Shown piece after piece: positions 36,699 to 50,600 of a stretch of DNA of 64,000 bases (positions are counted from its first letter, which is position 1; every line of letters begins with the position of its first letter). This DNA comes from Dromaius novaehollandiae (taxonomy: Eukaryota > Chordata > Aves > Casuariiformes > Dromaiidae): contig NC_088102.1 of NCBI RefSeq assembly GCF_036370855.1, forward strand, positions 20,255,001 through 20,319,000, read 5' to 3'. A model generated the notes under the pieces. It saw only the letters and a program-made list of their open reading frames with translations. It searched no databases and was not told the DNA's origin. The position numbers and the translations under genes are program-made.

Positions 36699-39600
36699 TT
36701 TGCCCAGGATATGTGTGTGCTTCACCTCTTTACCTCTTTACCTCTGCTCAGAAAGCAGGTTAAAAGTCCAAACTGAAATTACTGCACCATATCTGCTTAA
36801 ATTAGGCAAGGATCATAGTATTTTCATTGGACACCCAGTATTAACCTGCAGTTAATCTTGCTATGTGGTTGCATATATGTGACTGTTGAACAAACATAAA
36901 AACACCAAGGACCAGCATAAAAAGAAATAATTACCTGCTTCTTATGCTAACACTGAAGAAGAAGTAGAGTTAAAGCTAGCTCCCTCTCCTTCCATCTTCT
37001 CTACTCATCCCCAATTAGTAATAGAACAATTTTCTCCAGGGAGCCCTGAGTCTTGAAACATGCTTCGGCAGGGTTATAGGTGATATGGTAATTATTTAAA
37101 GGTGAATCCGTTATGGACACTGGGGCTGTAGGCAACACATTACTTTGACTCCTACTTCAGTATTTGCCCAATTTTGATTAAAACAATTGTTCACATAATG
37201 CCCACAATATGAATAGATTCCAGAGATTTTTGATACAAAATAAGACTGTGATATCTTGATCTTTGAGCTTCAGAGGTCAAAGATGTAACCTCTGTCTTGA
37301 GCTCATTAAAATGAACATGATAGATATGTGCAACTGTATAAGACGTTGGGAAGACTCCCTTGGCAAAGAGACTTTCTTTAAATTGAGGTCTTTAATATAC
37401 TTCCTACCGTAACTGTGTATTTATTTTATGATTACCGGCCAGTAGTATAGCTTATCCAGCTCTGCTCATTAAAAAGCATATGTAAACAGTTGTAACAGTT
37501 CTGCAGGCTGTCTAAGAAAAATGCAAATCTAAAAGCAGTTTCTTTTACATGCGCTGGGGGTGACTGAGGATCTTAGTATGTGACATTCCTAGTCCACATA
37601 ACCCCATTAATATCTTGTCTTTCTGCTTCTTTATGTAAAATAAATACTGTGAATGTTAAGGTTTCCCAGAGACACTGCCTTCGAAATCTTTGGCAGTGGT
37701 TAAAACCGAAACTTGTGGAATGAGTATGGAATCTACAGGCCTCAATGATGATTTAAAAATGCCTGCTCCAATTTTGAAAACTAACAATGTAACATTATTG
37801 AAGATCAAAAGATCGTCGGTGTTTCAAAAGTATACATCTAGTATATTTTTCCTTAGGCACTGATAATATGCAAAAGTTCTACTGAATAATAATTTAAATC
37901 AAGAAATATTTAACTGGAAAAATGTATAGTGAAAATGAAGGAGAAATAATTCACAGCTCTCATTTTTTGGTAATCAAATGAAATATTTATTCCAAAATAA
38001 TACCTTAATCTCAGACTATCCAGACCAGGACATCTCCTTATCTTAGATGTTTAGGATTTTTCATGAACATACAGAGAGAGTATATTTAAACTTAGATGAA
38101 ATCATGTTCTGAAATTTTATAACTGAATGATCTGCAATATGTACAGTTCCACGGTGTGCTTTTCTGTGCTGCCTATTTTTTGTGCTTCAAGTCTACGATG
38201 GAGGAGCCCACTCTAACAGTAAGAAAATCATTCTGTCCCATGCCAACTTCACCGATCAATTCCTGTATTTAAATAACTTTCAAGTCCCAGTCTCTTTGAT
38301 AAGACTGCCAGTTGAAGCTATTGTAGGTGGCAGGTGTTTATGGCATAGACACTAGTTCATAGGGAACTAGACTTACACTGTCACTGAGTAATCATTGGTT
38401 TAACGATTTCTATTTACAAACAACTTGCAATCTAGCAAATTGAGGGTGGAGAAATCTCTTCCAAATCCATCCAAAATATAGAATTATTCGTAGCATTTGC
38501 CAGTATGAAGGGAGTGGAAATGGAAGAAATTCCATACCTCATTACATTTTTAAAGTTTTTTTTAGCAGAGTGGGATTTTTATAGACAGCGAGGAGTTTGG
38601 GAGGTATTTTTGTTTGTGGAATAGATTCTGTTTGAATATGATCACCTAACAGCTGTTACATGTGAAAAAAAGGTAGAGTTATATGTGCATGTTCTCTTTC
38701 AGTTTTGTATTATATTTTATGAGGTGATTACACTGAAGTGATATGTTTTATGCTGTTTCACTTTAATACAAATGAATATAAAATTAAAACTGACTGAAAT
38801 TGCAGAATGTTTTTATTTGAATTAATCATTTATATGCTTCAATAGATTTTAAATATCCTTTTTAGAGCCTTAAACCAATATTATATTCAAAATATTTGTT
38901 AATACTTATAATCCCCCCCACAACAGCATCTACAGATATTAAGATTAACATTATAAGTGGATTATTTTATAAATCATCAATTCAGTACAGAAAACTGGAG
39001 TAGTTTTCAGCTTTACTTGTATAACCTATTATTTTAATTCAAAGTCTTAAATTTTCTGTAAATAGCAAACGTCACAACTGGCCAAAGTCAGTTGCTGTCT
39101 GAGGCTTACTTTTTTTTTCTTAAGATACCATCTTTTTTAATGTGTTTGTTAGGAGCTCCATTTCTGACTAACCTTAAATACTAGTAACTTTAAAAATATA
39201 AGCTGTTCATTATTACTTTGCTTGTTTCGCCAAGAATGTGTCAGCTCCAAGCATGAATTTATTAGGGAGACCTCCCCTGTAACATCCCTAGCCAGTAGAC
39301 TGAATCACCACCATCTACATATATCCTTGGTCAGACCATAATTTCATCACATTAATGAATTGCTATTGACTTCATGGGACAGGATTTCATCTGGAGAGGT
39401 TAAATGGAGTTTTATTCTGGTCACTTATATTCTCAGTAACATTTCTTTAGATTAACTTGGAGAGATCCCTAAAATTTAATTTTGTTTCAATCTCTGTGGC
39501 AGATTCTTGTGCTTGAGAGGTAAGCTGACAAGAGTCTCTTTCATGCAAAAAATACTTTCTTCTGTTATTTAATCCATGATTAGTGGGGGCAAAGAATAGT

Positions 39601-39887
39601 GTGTTCTAAATAGCATCTGTAAGTTGTTTTGTGGACTTTCCATTTGCCAAAAATGAAAACGATGTTTCTTCAGGTACTTCCTTTTGGTCCACGTTCCTGT
39701 TAGACTTTTCGTTATGTGAGCCTGGATTAATAAAATAATTCTGTATATTTTATTATGCAGTTCCAATCAGTTGGTCTAGTTTCTTCCACCTTTCACTACC
39801 TTTCTGTTCTATTGTTTATGTTTTCCCATGGATTGATTGAGGTGTAACAAGTCTCTTCCTTGAAAATTAACCTTAACTATTACTGTG

Positions 39888-39917
39888 CTGTCAATGTAGT
39901 TTCTGTCAATGTAGCTA
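39888..39917 (+). repeat. 15-bp tandem duplication, slightly diverged
   Basis: CTGTCAATGTAG is repeated at a spacing of 15 bp (39888 and 39903); the last three bases of each unit differ. Confidence 0.85.
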
Positions 39918-42900
39918 GCGCTGAAGAGCTAAGGATTCATTTCTACAAAGATAAATTTGGCTACCCTCCTCTTCAAAGGCAAGAAGCTTATAGTCCTGAG
40001 CTTGCTTGCCATATTTATAGAAAGATATCCACCAAACAGGTTCATGAGCAATAAGACACAAATTCTGTTTCTTCCTTGATTTGACATTTCTCTATGCCCG
40101 TTGATTCATAAATATTTGTTTATATAGCATGGGTTCATTATATAGCATACAAGCAAGGGTAGTCTACTTAAATACTTTTCTTAAAAAGCTCCCTCAACAA
40201 TATTTGAAACCAGATCCTAGCTTAGTTGTTAAAACCTCTCAATACATGTGCAGTTCCACAAAATTCCTAAAATCCTTATCGAATGAAGTTGCTTTGCTGG
40301 AATTATTGTTTACTATAAAATCAGTGACATTTTATTTTTGGTGAAGCACAGTTATCTAAATATTACAAAGATGCTACAATGTGATTCTTTTCCCAAGGAA
40401 ATTAGTAGAAGCTTTGTCAGTGACTACAGAAAGGAAACCTTCCTAAAGATGGCCCACTTTCTCCTATAACTGATCAAAGAATTTTTTTCTTTTATGCCAA
40501 TAATAATGTTGCCTTAATTTACATAAATAAATACAAGTGTTATAGATCTTATCACTGCATTTGTAATTGTGATGATCTTTTCTGTTATTTCAAATGCATA
40601 TAAGAGAATAATCTTGCAGTGTTAATTTTTATTTGTATTTGTACAAAGCTCACTGTTGAAAGCTAAGCTGGAATTCAGTTTTTGATATGTTAGTTATTTG
40701 AAATTATTTGTGTGTGATTTATGTGTAATTCACTGCCAGTAGCCCACTGCTTTTCTTCTCTGAACTGTTTTGTTATATATTCTGCTACACACTTGGAATG
40801 TATTTTTCAGGTGTATGATTATTGAAGGGTGCTACCTTCCATGCCTTGCTTATATTGACCTCAAAAGTTGCCCCTCACTTGGGTGTATCAACCATTTATC
40901 ACTATTTTTTTTCTTTTTACTTAGTTGAATCCACAAGCAACATGTTTCTCCTAGAAAGCATATTCAGTGAAATTATAGACTTGTTTGCCATATGGTGCTT
41001 CATACAGATGGATGATTATTATGCAAATCTTTTGATTAGTGAGTTTCTGCTGTTCTACGAATCATTTTCTTTGTATGTTGGCTCTGTACATATTTCGTTC
41101 CATTCTTAGTATGACCTGTGACTGTGCCTGATCTTTGATAATTTTGGTGATACAGTTTTTCACAACGTTAAATTCTTTCTTATATTCCTGGTTTATTCCA
41201 TTTTCTTTGTTAATTAAATTTTACTTCAATTTGCTATATGAGAAACAAAAAAAGAAGCTTCATTTCCTACCTAAAGAAACCAATAACAAAATGTGAGTCT
41301 TTTCATCAGAGACCTTGCCTCCCTTCTTCTAGACATGTGAGATTGGTGAGAGATTCTGTCAAATAAGATATTTATTTCAGATGCAGCATTTCATATGGAA
41401 CCAGAATGTAGTCTGATGTTTCCTACCAACTTTTCTCCAGTTAGCAAGTTTTGCTATTGAGTACCAGACAGATTGATGTAATGCTACTCTTTTTTATTTT
41501 AACTTGGTTCATTAAGGTTTTGAATAGGAATTGTATCTTCAGCTCTTCAACAGTGAACGTGGAATTTGAAAATTGTACACGAAAAGAAAATGTTATTTTT
41601 ATAACTAGCCCTTCTGTTAACTTTACATTCCTTAGATTCAAGGGGGCAAGGTCTGTGCCTGGTGGAAAGTATTGCATCTGAAGTCTCTTATTAACAGGTA
41701 TATATACTCTTTATTACGATTTATTTGGTCTCACGTTAAAATCAAACCTCTTTCCATTACCTGACCTGTTGGTCAGACCTAATATTCATAAAATTGAAGC
41801 ACTCCTAAATGATGTGGTTGGAGTGGGTGGACAGGAGTGCCAGACTTTTACTTATTCCTTCAGAGAGATAAAAATTAGAGCTTAATACTGCTGAGATCCT
41901 GGGAGATACGAGAGATGTCGTTTAGGCTGTCCCACAGAATGGCAATGCTGTGTATCAGATTAAGTGTTCCAAGAATGGATTTTTGTAAAGTACGCTAATC
42001 TTTTATCTTTGTCACAAAGCATTCCAATGAATGAGCCTCTTAAGTCATAATGTTGTTTTTTCAATGGTTTTTTTTCATGTAGTGTTTTGGTGTTGTGCAA
42101 ATTCAGACATAAGTAGTCTAAAATGATACCGTAATTTTCCTGAGCTATGTTTAATTCAGGCATATAGCAAAGGAGACGATTTCCAAGAAAAAGAAGTATT
42201 TTATGATCAAAGCTGTTGTCTTTTATCCATTTATCTAAATCACATCATTAGAATATTTAATGCATGTATAGATACCTATCCCATAGAATGCAGTTCTTAT
42301 TTCTTCAAAGGTTGCTGAAAATAAAGCATTTTATCTATATCTAAATTAAATAACTAGATTGACTAGCTGAATAATTTACTTCATCTGAGGAATTATTGGA
42401 AATTTTTTGGTTTCTTATGCAGAAAGACGGACTAGATGATTAGAACAACTTCAGTTTTAAGCCTATGAATTTATTAATCATTTGTCTGCAATCTGTTGAT
42501 TTTCATATTTTTAAGCCACCAAAAGGTAAAATAACAATCTCACTGTTATCAGATGGAGAATCATTTGAAACACTATGTTTCCATATTTTGAAAAGTGCTC
42601 TTTTTGCTTCTCACTAGTTAAGACATTCATATAGCAAGACATGGTTTTTTGCCATCTGTAAACCATTGCACCTATCTGAAATAACTCTTTTAATTCACTT
42701 TTGAAAATGCTTTTAAATACATCATGACCTAAATAGTAAAGATGTTCCAGAAATGACTCCTACTTTGAGAGACTATAAAGCCACCTTCGGACCTGTTTGT
42801 TGCTTTCTTATAAATAGTTTATACAAAAAATACAAACACAAAAATTGTTGTTAAAACAGATTGTTATCTGTGTGAAAGCATTTAATACCTGGGTAAGGTA

Positions 42901-45439
42901 CTTTGAAGTATGATGACCTTATGACCTGTGAACTTTCTACTAACCAGAAAAGGCATATTCAGGATTAATAGTATTTTGTGCCTATAAGAACTGTATTTTC
43001 TTTACAGATGTTAGCTTGTGTATGAATATGGTTTTACTGTTCTCTTTCACAGTTATCAGGTTAAATCCACATTGTAATGTCACTATCATTAAAATTTCAA
43101 TAGGCAGAAATATTCCTTCCTTACAAACAAATTTATTGCTTCATTGGTTTGCACAGTAAAAATATGAGGAGCTACAGATTAAAAGCATGACTTTCCTCTA
43201 TAACAGAAAAATGGTTGGATGGAAAGAAGGTAAATACCACTTACTACACAGGTATAATGTTTGCCTTGCATAATTACCCATCAGAATTCACAGACAGTTA
43301 TACACTTTTCAGCACTTAACTTTAATATTTTGTTCTATGGGACTGGTGGTGATTGAAAGTGTAATTTCTAAAACACTAAATGCACTATGTTATGCGCCAA
43401 TGGATAAAGCTGGTCAAATGCAATGAAGAAAATTACTTTTGGAGAAATGATGGTCAGCAAAGATTTTTCCTTCCAAAATACCATCACTATGGTCAGATAT
43501 CAACACAATAAGAATTAAAATGTAATTTCTTCATAGAAATTGTGAATTAATATCTTTACTGGCTGTAGTAAGATTGAATAAATCAAATATACATTATTTC
43601 TCACTGTTTTTCACTGTAACTAAGAGCTTTATGTACCCTAGCTATTTTGATGTTATATGGAAAAGAATTTTCAGTGGTGGCATCCAAATGTGGTAAAATA
43701 TTAGCATATGGTATTTTTCTTTTTTAAAATTCTCTTTTATTATAATTGCCTTTATCTGAATTCTATTTAAACTGCAATAGCTGAAAATAACTTTAATGTA
43801 TTTTTTCCACCAAAAAAATTATTTAGGAGATGCAAGAATTGAAGAGCTTGTGTGCTCAAAATCTTTTCTGATTTATCCAGCTGTCTCAGCTGTTCAAATG
43901 AAAGATATTACTTCATCTCACAAATTTTTCAGTTCTTGGATTATCACAATTTTGACAACATTACACTGATTGTATCATAACTGATACTCTGAGCCTAAAA
44001 AATACTTGGGCCTGCGGAAGCTCGGTGTTGGAACTTCAAATTAAAGAAAGACCTTGTCATTTGGAAGTACATGTGTAGCTATTCTTATCTCCATATAAAA
44101 AGCAGTGAAGTTCCTTTCATAGCATGTCTCATACTCTTTAAAGTAAGAGAATTGAGCAGTCTGAGACCATGCGGTGTTGGCATTTTCTACCTTTTTAGCA
44201 AATGATAAGCACTGAAGAGAAAGGTTAGGATAAACAGAAACTGCATTAATTGCTTTCCTAAAATATCTCTCCTTTAGTCATTGAAAATAATGATGAGCAG
44301 CAGCTTTTGTGATTCCAGACAACTTGTCCATGGAATTCAGGTTAGTTTTTCTGTCATTTTTAATGCTTAGACTAATATGGGATATTAAGACACAGCAGTG
44401 CAAAATTCCAGCTTCACGCAGTCTTCATCTGCCTGTACATCTCCTTTACACTTGTCACAGATAGTGCTGTCTTCCAGTTCTTTACCTGTTTGGATGAGAT
44501 TAAGCCTGGCTAAAACATATCTGAAAGAAAAAGACCAGGTGAGACACACACAGTGTTAGTAGGAAGAAAGAAGCACTTTAGTTTAGTAACATTTGTTTAA
44601 TTTCAAGTGTAGATTAGAGGGACTTTTTCTTCAAATTGTCCTTTCAGATTGCCCTTCAGATCCTTTCAGAATTACTGGGTGAGCCAGGAACAAGCAAAAA
44701 CAATTATGGGGTTTTTTGTGCATATACAAATAGAAGACTGCATTCTGTCTTACAACATACGGGCTGTGTTACAGCTTGCCTTCATGAACTAATGAAGACA
44801 TTTGCTACAATTCCAATCTGTTAGTCCTTGCCGTAGCAATCTGTGTGCTCAGATAAGCCGTTTGAGACCATCAGTCTGATGTTTCCTACCCAACAGTGAC
44901 TTTTCTGTTATGCTTATGAATTCAGTGTCTTAGTGTTTGTCTTAAAGGCCTTTTACAGTATTGATACAACATGCTGGAGGCAGTACTTCTCAAATTCCAG
45001 TAACAGCTTTTCAACAGTTAAATCTTGTAGGAACTACAAAGCTGAGTTTCCTCAATCATAGATGAACGTCTTTAAAGTTCTTACCAGAAGACAGAAGGTT
45101 GACTTAGTCTTCTTGTCTTAAGGGCCAAATTATAAATTCCTTGCCTCAACTCTTTTTTGACAGCCGCAACCAAAAAACAGCAAAAAGAAAAAGAAGGAAA
45201 AAAAGGCAAGGAAGGAATGTAAAGAGAAAAAAATCCTTGCCTGTGATTGACTCAGTTAAATTACTAACCTGCTGTGATTTTATCTATTTGTTGGACAAAA
45301 TGGAAAAAAAAGTCATCTTGTGTGAACATCATAATAGAAAATTACAAATTACCTTAATGATGAGTGTAGTAAATTTCTTAGGAACTTTTATGTCCTCACA
45401 CTAGCCCCTAAGCATCTTGCAACCATTAATAGTGTATTA

Positions 45440-45610
45440 TCACAGCTTTTCAGGGAGTGAAGGGGTATGTTCCCTCCATGCTGCAAATAGGAAAACTAAA
45501 GCACAAGGTAGATGAAAGGACTTGGCTGGTGTCATACATGGAACTAGTAAAAGCACAAATAACTGAACACAGGCCTCCAATTCTAGACTAAACCATCCAT
45601 CTGTCATCCA
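45440..45610 (-). mobile_element. MIR-like SINE, antisense
   Basis: The plus strand reads ATAGGAAAACTAAAGCACAA (45486-45505), then GACTTGGCTGGTGTCATACA, then GAACTAGTAAAAGCACAAAT and GAACACAGGCCTCCAATTC. This is the order of a MIR read on its complementary strand ('gaaactgaggcacagag', 'gacttgcccaaggtcacacag', 'ctagtaagtggcagagc', 'gaacccaggtct'). It is an ancient, diverged copy in reverse orientation to EFCAB11. Confidence 0.75.
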
Positions 45611-47039
45611 TATTTCTTCTTTATGAGTCTGTCTATGATTGGTTATTAAATTCATATATCAGTTCTTTAAGTGGAGTGACACATTCCATTGTTTATATAG
45701 TGCCTTTCCAACTGCATATGATTTCCTTTGAGAAAAAGAAATGTAACCTATTTACAGAGCAACTACAAGCCTTCTTGGGAAAGAATATAGTATTTATATC
45801 TAAATAGTAAAATAGGCATTACTTACTACTCTGCTTGCATTTGTCTTTCTGTTTGGCTTGTATAGCTGTTGACAGTATATCTGCAGTATTTCAGCATAAA
45901 ATAAGGAGTTGCATCTGATCACAGAGGTTTTCTGTCATTGCGTAAACAGAATTCTAAGAAATAAAGATAATTATACATAAATTTAACTATAAAGTAATAG
46001 TATCATTTGGTAGAAAGACTTACCATTGCAGGTTGACTGTCTCTTTTTTCACACAATCTTTTTACATGATCTACATTGCTAAATAGTGGAATCTCATTAC
46101 TTTCCTTGGGATTTATGGGTAAAGGGGATCCTGTACCTTTCTCTCCAAATTCTTTTCTCTCCAATAAAGACAGTACGCATCCTCTGTGGAGACTTTACTT
46201 TTGTTTCCATATGAGCTTTCATACCAACTGGAGCTTTTGGCACCTTCAAGATTAGGATCACTCTATGGGTCTGTCTGAACAACAGAATAGTAAATGTAAG
46301 ATAAAGGATAAACTGCAAACATGAGACTTTAGTAGCAGGATGTCCCCTGACTCTAAGCTCTGAAATTTTTAATACATTTTTTAATTATCCAAAAGGCTGA
46401 ATAATGAAGTTACTAGTCTATAAAGAACGTCAGATTATTTATGTTGATAGAGAGTGAGCATGCTTATCGGGGTCTTTAACGGAACCTTCAGTGTTAAATA
46501 AATTGGTAGCTCAATGGGGAATGAACACCATTACCTAAAGAATTGAGCGAATATACATCCAGAGGAATAGTTTTAATGTGTACATGCATTCTCAATTCTA
46601 AATTAACTCTAACTACTCAGGGAAATGACCTGAATAGCCTCATGGCCATTTCAATGAAAGTTCAGCTCATATTCAGCAATAGTCAAAAACATATGGGGAT
46701 AGTGTTGGGTAGTAAAAGGAATGAGAAGGAAAACAATACTGGAAAATTTGTAATGTACTGATGTAAGTTGCTGGTATCCCATTTCCTTGGATGCTCTATG
46801 TGGTTCAGGGGAAAATGATAGTCTCATCTTCCTCTAAGGATTTCTTGTAGGGGATGATTCTTCCCACTTATCTTAGATAAATGCCTGTGGTAGGATGGAA
46901 TGACTTCTTCTCAGGGAGTGCCTCTCCCTCTCTCCATTGGCTAGAGGAAACCAAGATAGCTAGTTTTAACTAGACAGAACTTTTAGATGACAAGTTATAC
47001 TACATAAATTCTACCTCCTGACTCAGCAAGGCTTTGTTT
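45611..47039. other. Intron 5 segment with no gene
   Basis: AT-rich DNA. No gene or repeat was recognised. Confidence 0.5.
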
Positions 47040-47600
47040 TTAATGGAAAAAATCCAGAAATGGGCAAAAAGTATTACAGATAAGGGCAAACTTGCACATA
47101 AGAAGAAATTGGAAAGATTGGGATCAGTTAGCTCAGACAAGAGATGAATAAGAACATACATGATGGAAAGAAACAGAGGATGGTAAAAAGACACAGAACT
47201 GGAAACTGCTACTCATCTTCTATTGTAATAGAAGAATAAACACCATGACAAAAAATGCAATTAGGATTGTGTGAACATAGGAACATATTACCTAAATCCT
47301 AATATTCAATAGTATTCAGAAAAAATGTAAGCATTTATATGAAGACTAAAAATATACAAAGTTATATTAAATAGATATTTTAAGATTTTTAGACTTTTTA
47401 TGAACATTTAGAGTGTAAGGCAGCCACATAGCAATAACCATTGGGAAGAATTATTCCTTATTTTGATACTTAGGACTATGGGCAAATACTAGTGTAGTAG
47501 TAAATACTGAAGTAGCTGCTATTGATAGCTGTCAAAGGCTGGTACAAGATAAAAACAATGGTTTGATCCAGTATGGCAATTTTTGTGCTTATATGGGGCA
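47040..47600 (+). mobile_element. CR1 LINE 3' portion, old copy
   Basis: The block opens with ATGGAAAAAATCCAGAAATG (47043-47062) and GGCAAAAAGTATTACAGATA, then GAAATTGGAAAGATTGGGAT, CAGTTAGCTCAGACAAGAG and ATGAATAAGAACATACATGA. It ends with ACAATGGTTTGATCCAGTAT (47555-47574) and GGCAATTTTTGTGCTTA. These match, in order, the CR1 tail known from turtle-type copies ('aagattgggactgttcagcttagaaaagag...ggtttgacccagtatggcaattcttatgttctta'). The middle is badly eroded by AT-rich drift. Orientation is the same as EFCAB11. Confidence 0.8.
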
Positions 47601-50600
47601 GGGGTTGATTATTTTTAACTTACAGGGCTAATGTTAAAGGGAAAGCTAGTTCATTTCAGCTGCTATGCGAATGGATTATGCTCTGCATTAAATCCTCTTA
47701 TGCTGTTAGAGGGTGTGGTTGTAACAAACATTCTGCCATAAAATATGTAGTGGCATTCTATAGATTTGCTGTAGGAATGTATAAATTCTGAAAAAATATG
47801 AAGTGCCAGTGAAAAATTATACTCTCTGAGTCTAATCAGATTCTTGTTTTGGGAAAATAATCTTGTTGTTTTTACTGTTTCCCACTTCCTTTCTTATCTA
47901 TTATAGTTATATCTGTGTAGTAGAGAGAAAGCTGTAGGACTGATTTGTGAAAGAAAACAGAATTTTACCAGTGAGTGAAAGAATTTCAGTGTAAATTCTC
48001 CAATTTTCTCATTTCCTTCGGGCTTTTTTCAATTAATCCATCAGTGGAGGTCCCCTAAGACAGCAAGGTGCATAGCTTTTAATGAAACTCTGTATGGAGT
48101 TTTGTATTCATGATGGAGCACATGCCTGGCTCATTGACCTCTGGTTTCAAAAGTGAAAGCATGCCCTTCCTAATAGTGGGGATTTGCAGGAACAAAATAC
48201 TCAAACTCCATATACTGGTAAATAGCCTTCATTTCCTTTAAGAATTTTGAATATAAATGTCTGGCCTCTCTACCTGAAGCATAACATGCTGATATTGTAC
48301 ATCTTTGAAGAACTTTAAATTTATTTTAGTAAAATAAAATTAATATCCTTCAGTACTTTTAGAAAAAGTCTTTTTTAACATAAATAAAAAGTTTAATGAA
48401 AATATAAATTCTCCAGTGTAGAATAATGGGTTATATAAAATATATTTATTTGGCAATTTTATTAAACAGCTAGCATTTCTTTTAAATCTATGATTTCTAT
48501 AAATCTGAAGAGAAATGTTTTTACCTCTACTGATTTCTTTATGAACCTGCCTGAAACATGTACTTGTATTTTTATGCTTTGATGCATGTCTTCACTTATT
48601 ACTGAATACAGTACTGCAATATAGGAACCCAACTAATGATGCATGCAGGTTTAATGATAGTTTAGTTGAATGTTTAAACTATATAACAAAATACCTTTTT
48701 ATCAAATAGTCTAGCTAGCTGGCATGGTTTTCTTTAAATAAATACTAAAGGTTCCCTTTTGTAAAGAAAAAGTATAGGTTCAGTAATTGCACATTTATAG
48801 ATAATATTTGTATGATTCCATCTGTTTTTATCAAGGCAGCTTTTGAGGCAATCTATGTTATCTAGCTCTATGCTACCCTTACGTGTTGTTTCATACTGAA
48901 ACAGACAGTAAATCCAATTGCTGAACGGGGAGAAAAATGAGAAGAATTAATCAGAAGGCCTAAATATCTGAAAACCTCAAAGTGAAAATCATTTGACCCA
49001 TACTTAATGCTATTTTAACCTCTTGTACAGTCAATGTTTTTGAATCATATTTAGTAAATAGAAAAAAGGAAGCACAAAAGCAATTTCGAATTCGCTGTAA
49101 CTAGCACTGCTTTTTTCAGGTTCATTTGTTTTTAAAGTAGCTTCCTAAAAGAATTTCCAAAGCCTACCCTCTTTCTGTCTAGAAAACTTAATTTACCATG
49201 ATCCCAAATTGAGAATAAGGTATGTAAAATAGAAAACTTAAAGTCAAAATGTTTAAGAATCAACTTTTTTCTTAAATTACTGGCTAGTTTATACATTTCC
49301 GCTGTAGATATCTACAGTGCTTGAAAGCACTCCCTTAGAGGTTCACAGGAATATTAAAATGTGGGAGAAAATAGAGCACTACTATCAAATCTTTGAATAA
49401 AAATATTTATTTTAAGGTGTGCTTCATGTGAAGTACTAGCGTGCAAATAGCATCTTTGAAAAGCATAAATTCCTGATACCATTTTCAGAATTTTGTATTG
49501 ATTGATGTTCATTGAGATTTCTGCTTCGAAACAAAGAACATAATCTGGACCATTAGTAGTAGAGGAAAATTTATGGTATACAGAGTAGAATACAGATAGT
49601 CTTAGAAACTTACATTTTTATGTCACTTTACATGTTTTACAATCATATATGCAAATTAATTCACCCACTACTGGAATAAAACCACCTCAGAGGAGAAATG
49701 TGGCAGAAATGTATAGTAATGCAAGGAATAAGTGGGACTTGAGAAGTAAAGCTTACTATATGCAGTTAGAAAGAATTGTTTCGGTAGGCAGAATGTGATA
49801 ATCAAAGGTATAGGGTTGACTGCATTCTTCAGTAATTCTGATTTATCTGACAAAGGATTTATGCAATGCTACCCACAGAAACCATTGTATTTGTATTTCA
49901 AAAGTACATAGACGGATAAGAAGTATGTTCTGGTTAATTAATACTATCAGTAGGTGATCACAAGAGAACTCCTTGTGAAAACAAAATGAATTGAGAGATG
50001 CCTATTTTTCACTGAAGTGTATTATAGAAAACATTCTCATTAAAAGCCAAATGCATGCAAAGTACAGAATCTTGTATGGATGCCAATGCTTTAAAAAGGG
50101 GTCTTTTCAACATTTTACTTTTTTCCAATCACGAAATGGCCATATTCTTCCTTTTTGCTGTAAGATATTATGGAAAAGTTGTGTATCTGAAGTTTACCTC
50201 AAAATTTAATCTTTAAAATAATATTACAGTTCATGCTAATCATGACAGTGGGGGGCATAGTTTAAGAGATGAACTAAATAAATCTGAAAGTAGAAGATTC
50301 AGTGTGATAGCTCTACCTGTGAAGTATTAATATAAATCTATTATAACTGTATCTCTGTGCTTCAGTAAGTGATATGGGATATGTTCCAGTTCCAGCTGCT
50401 ATTAACATATGGCAATATTAAGAATCAGAGCTCTATGATGTATAATAATGTGCAAAAACTTTTCTGTGCCTTTTGCATACTGTATATGCCATCAGTTGTA
50501 TTTGACCCATTAAGTTCACATATCAACAGATTTATGTTTTACTGCAACCTCTTTAGTGAATGTTAATTCTTTCAAAAAAAAATTATAGTGAGGTTCCTTA

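Larger units (their letters stand above)
34906..45439. other. Intron 5 segment with no gene
   Basis: A long AT-rich stretch. Apart from short tandem repeats (35194-35233, 36682-36698, 39888-39917) I recognise no mobile element or gene. Chance open frames such as 35770-36060 (+) and 40822-41109 (+) show no domain. Confidence 0.55.

Noticed and set aside
41411..44890. The same 17-base string (GTCTGATGTTTCCTACC) at about 41411 and 44873, suggesting a dispersed repeat.
   Set aside because: The flanks do not align beyond this string, and one 17-base match in 64 kb is within what chance allows.
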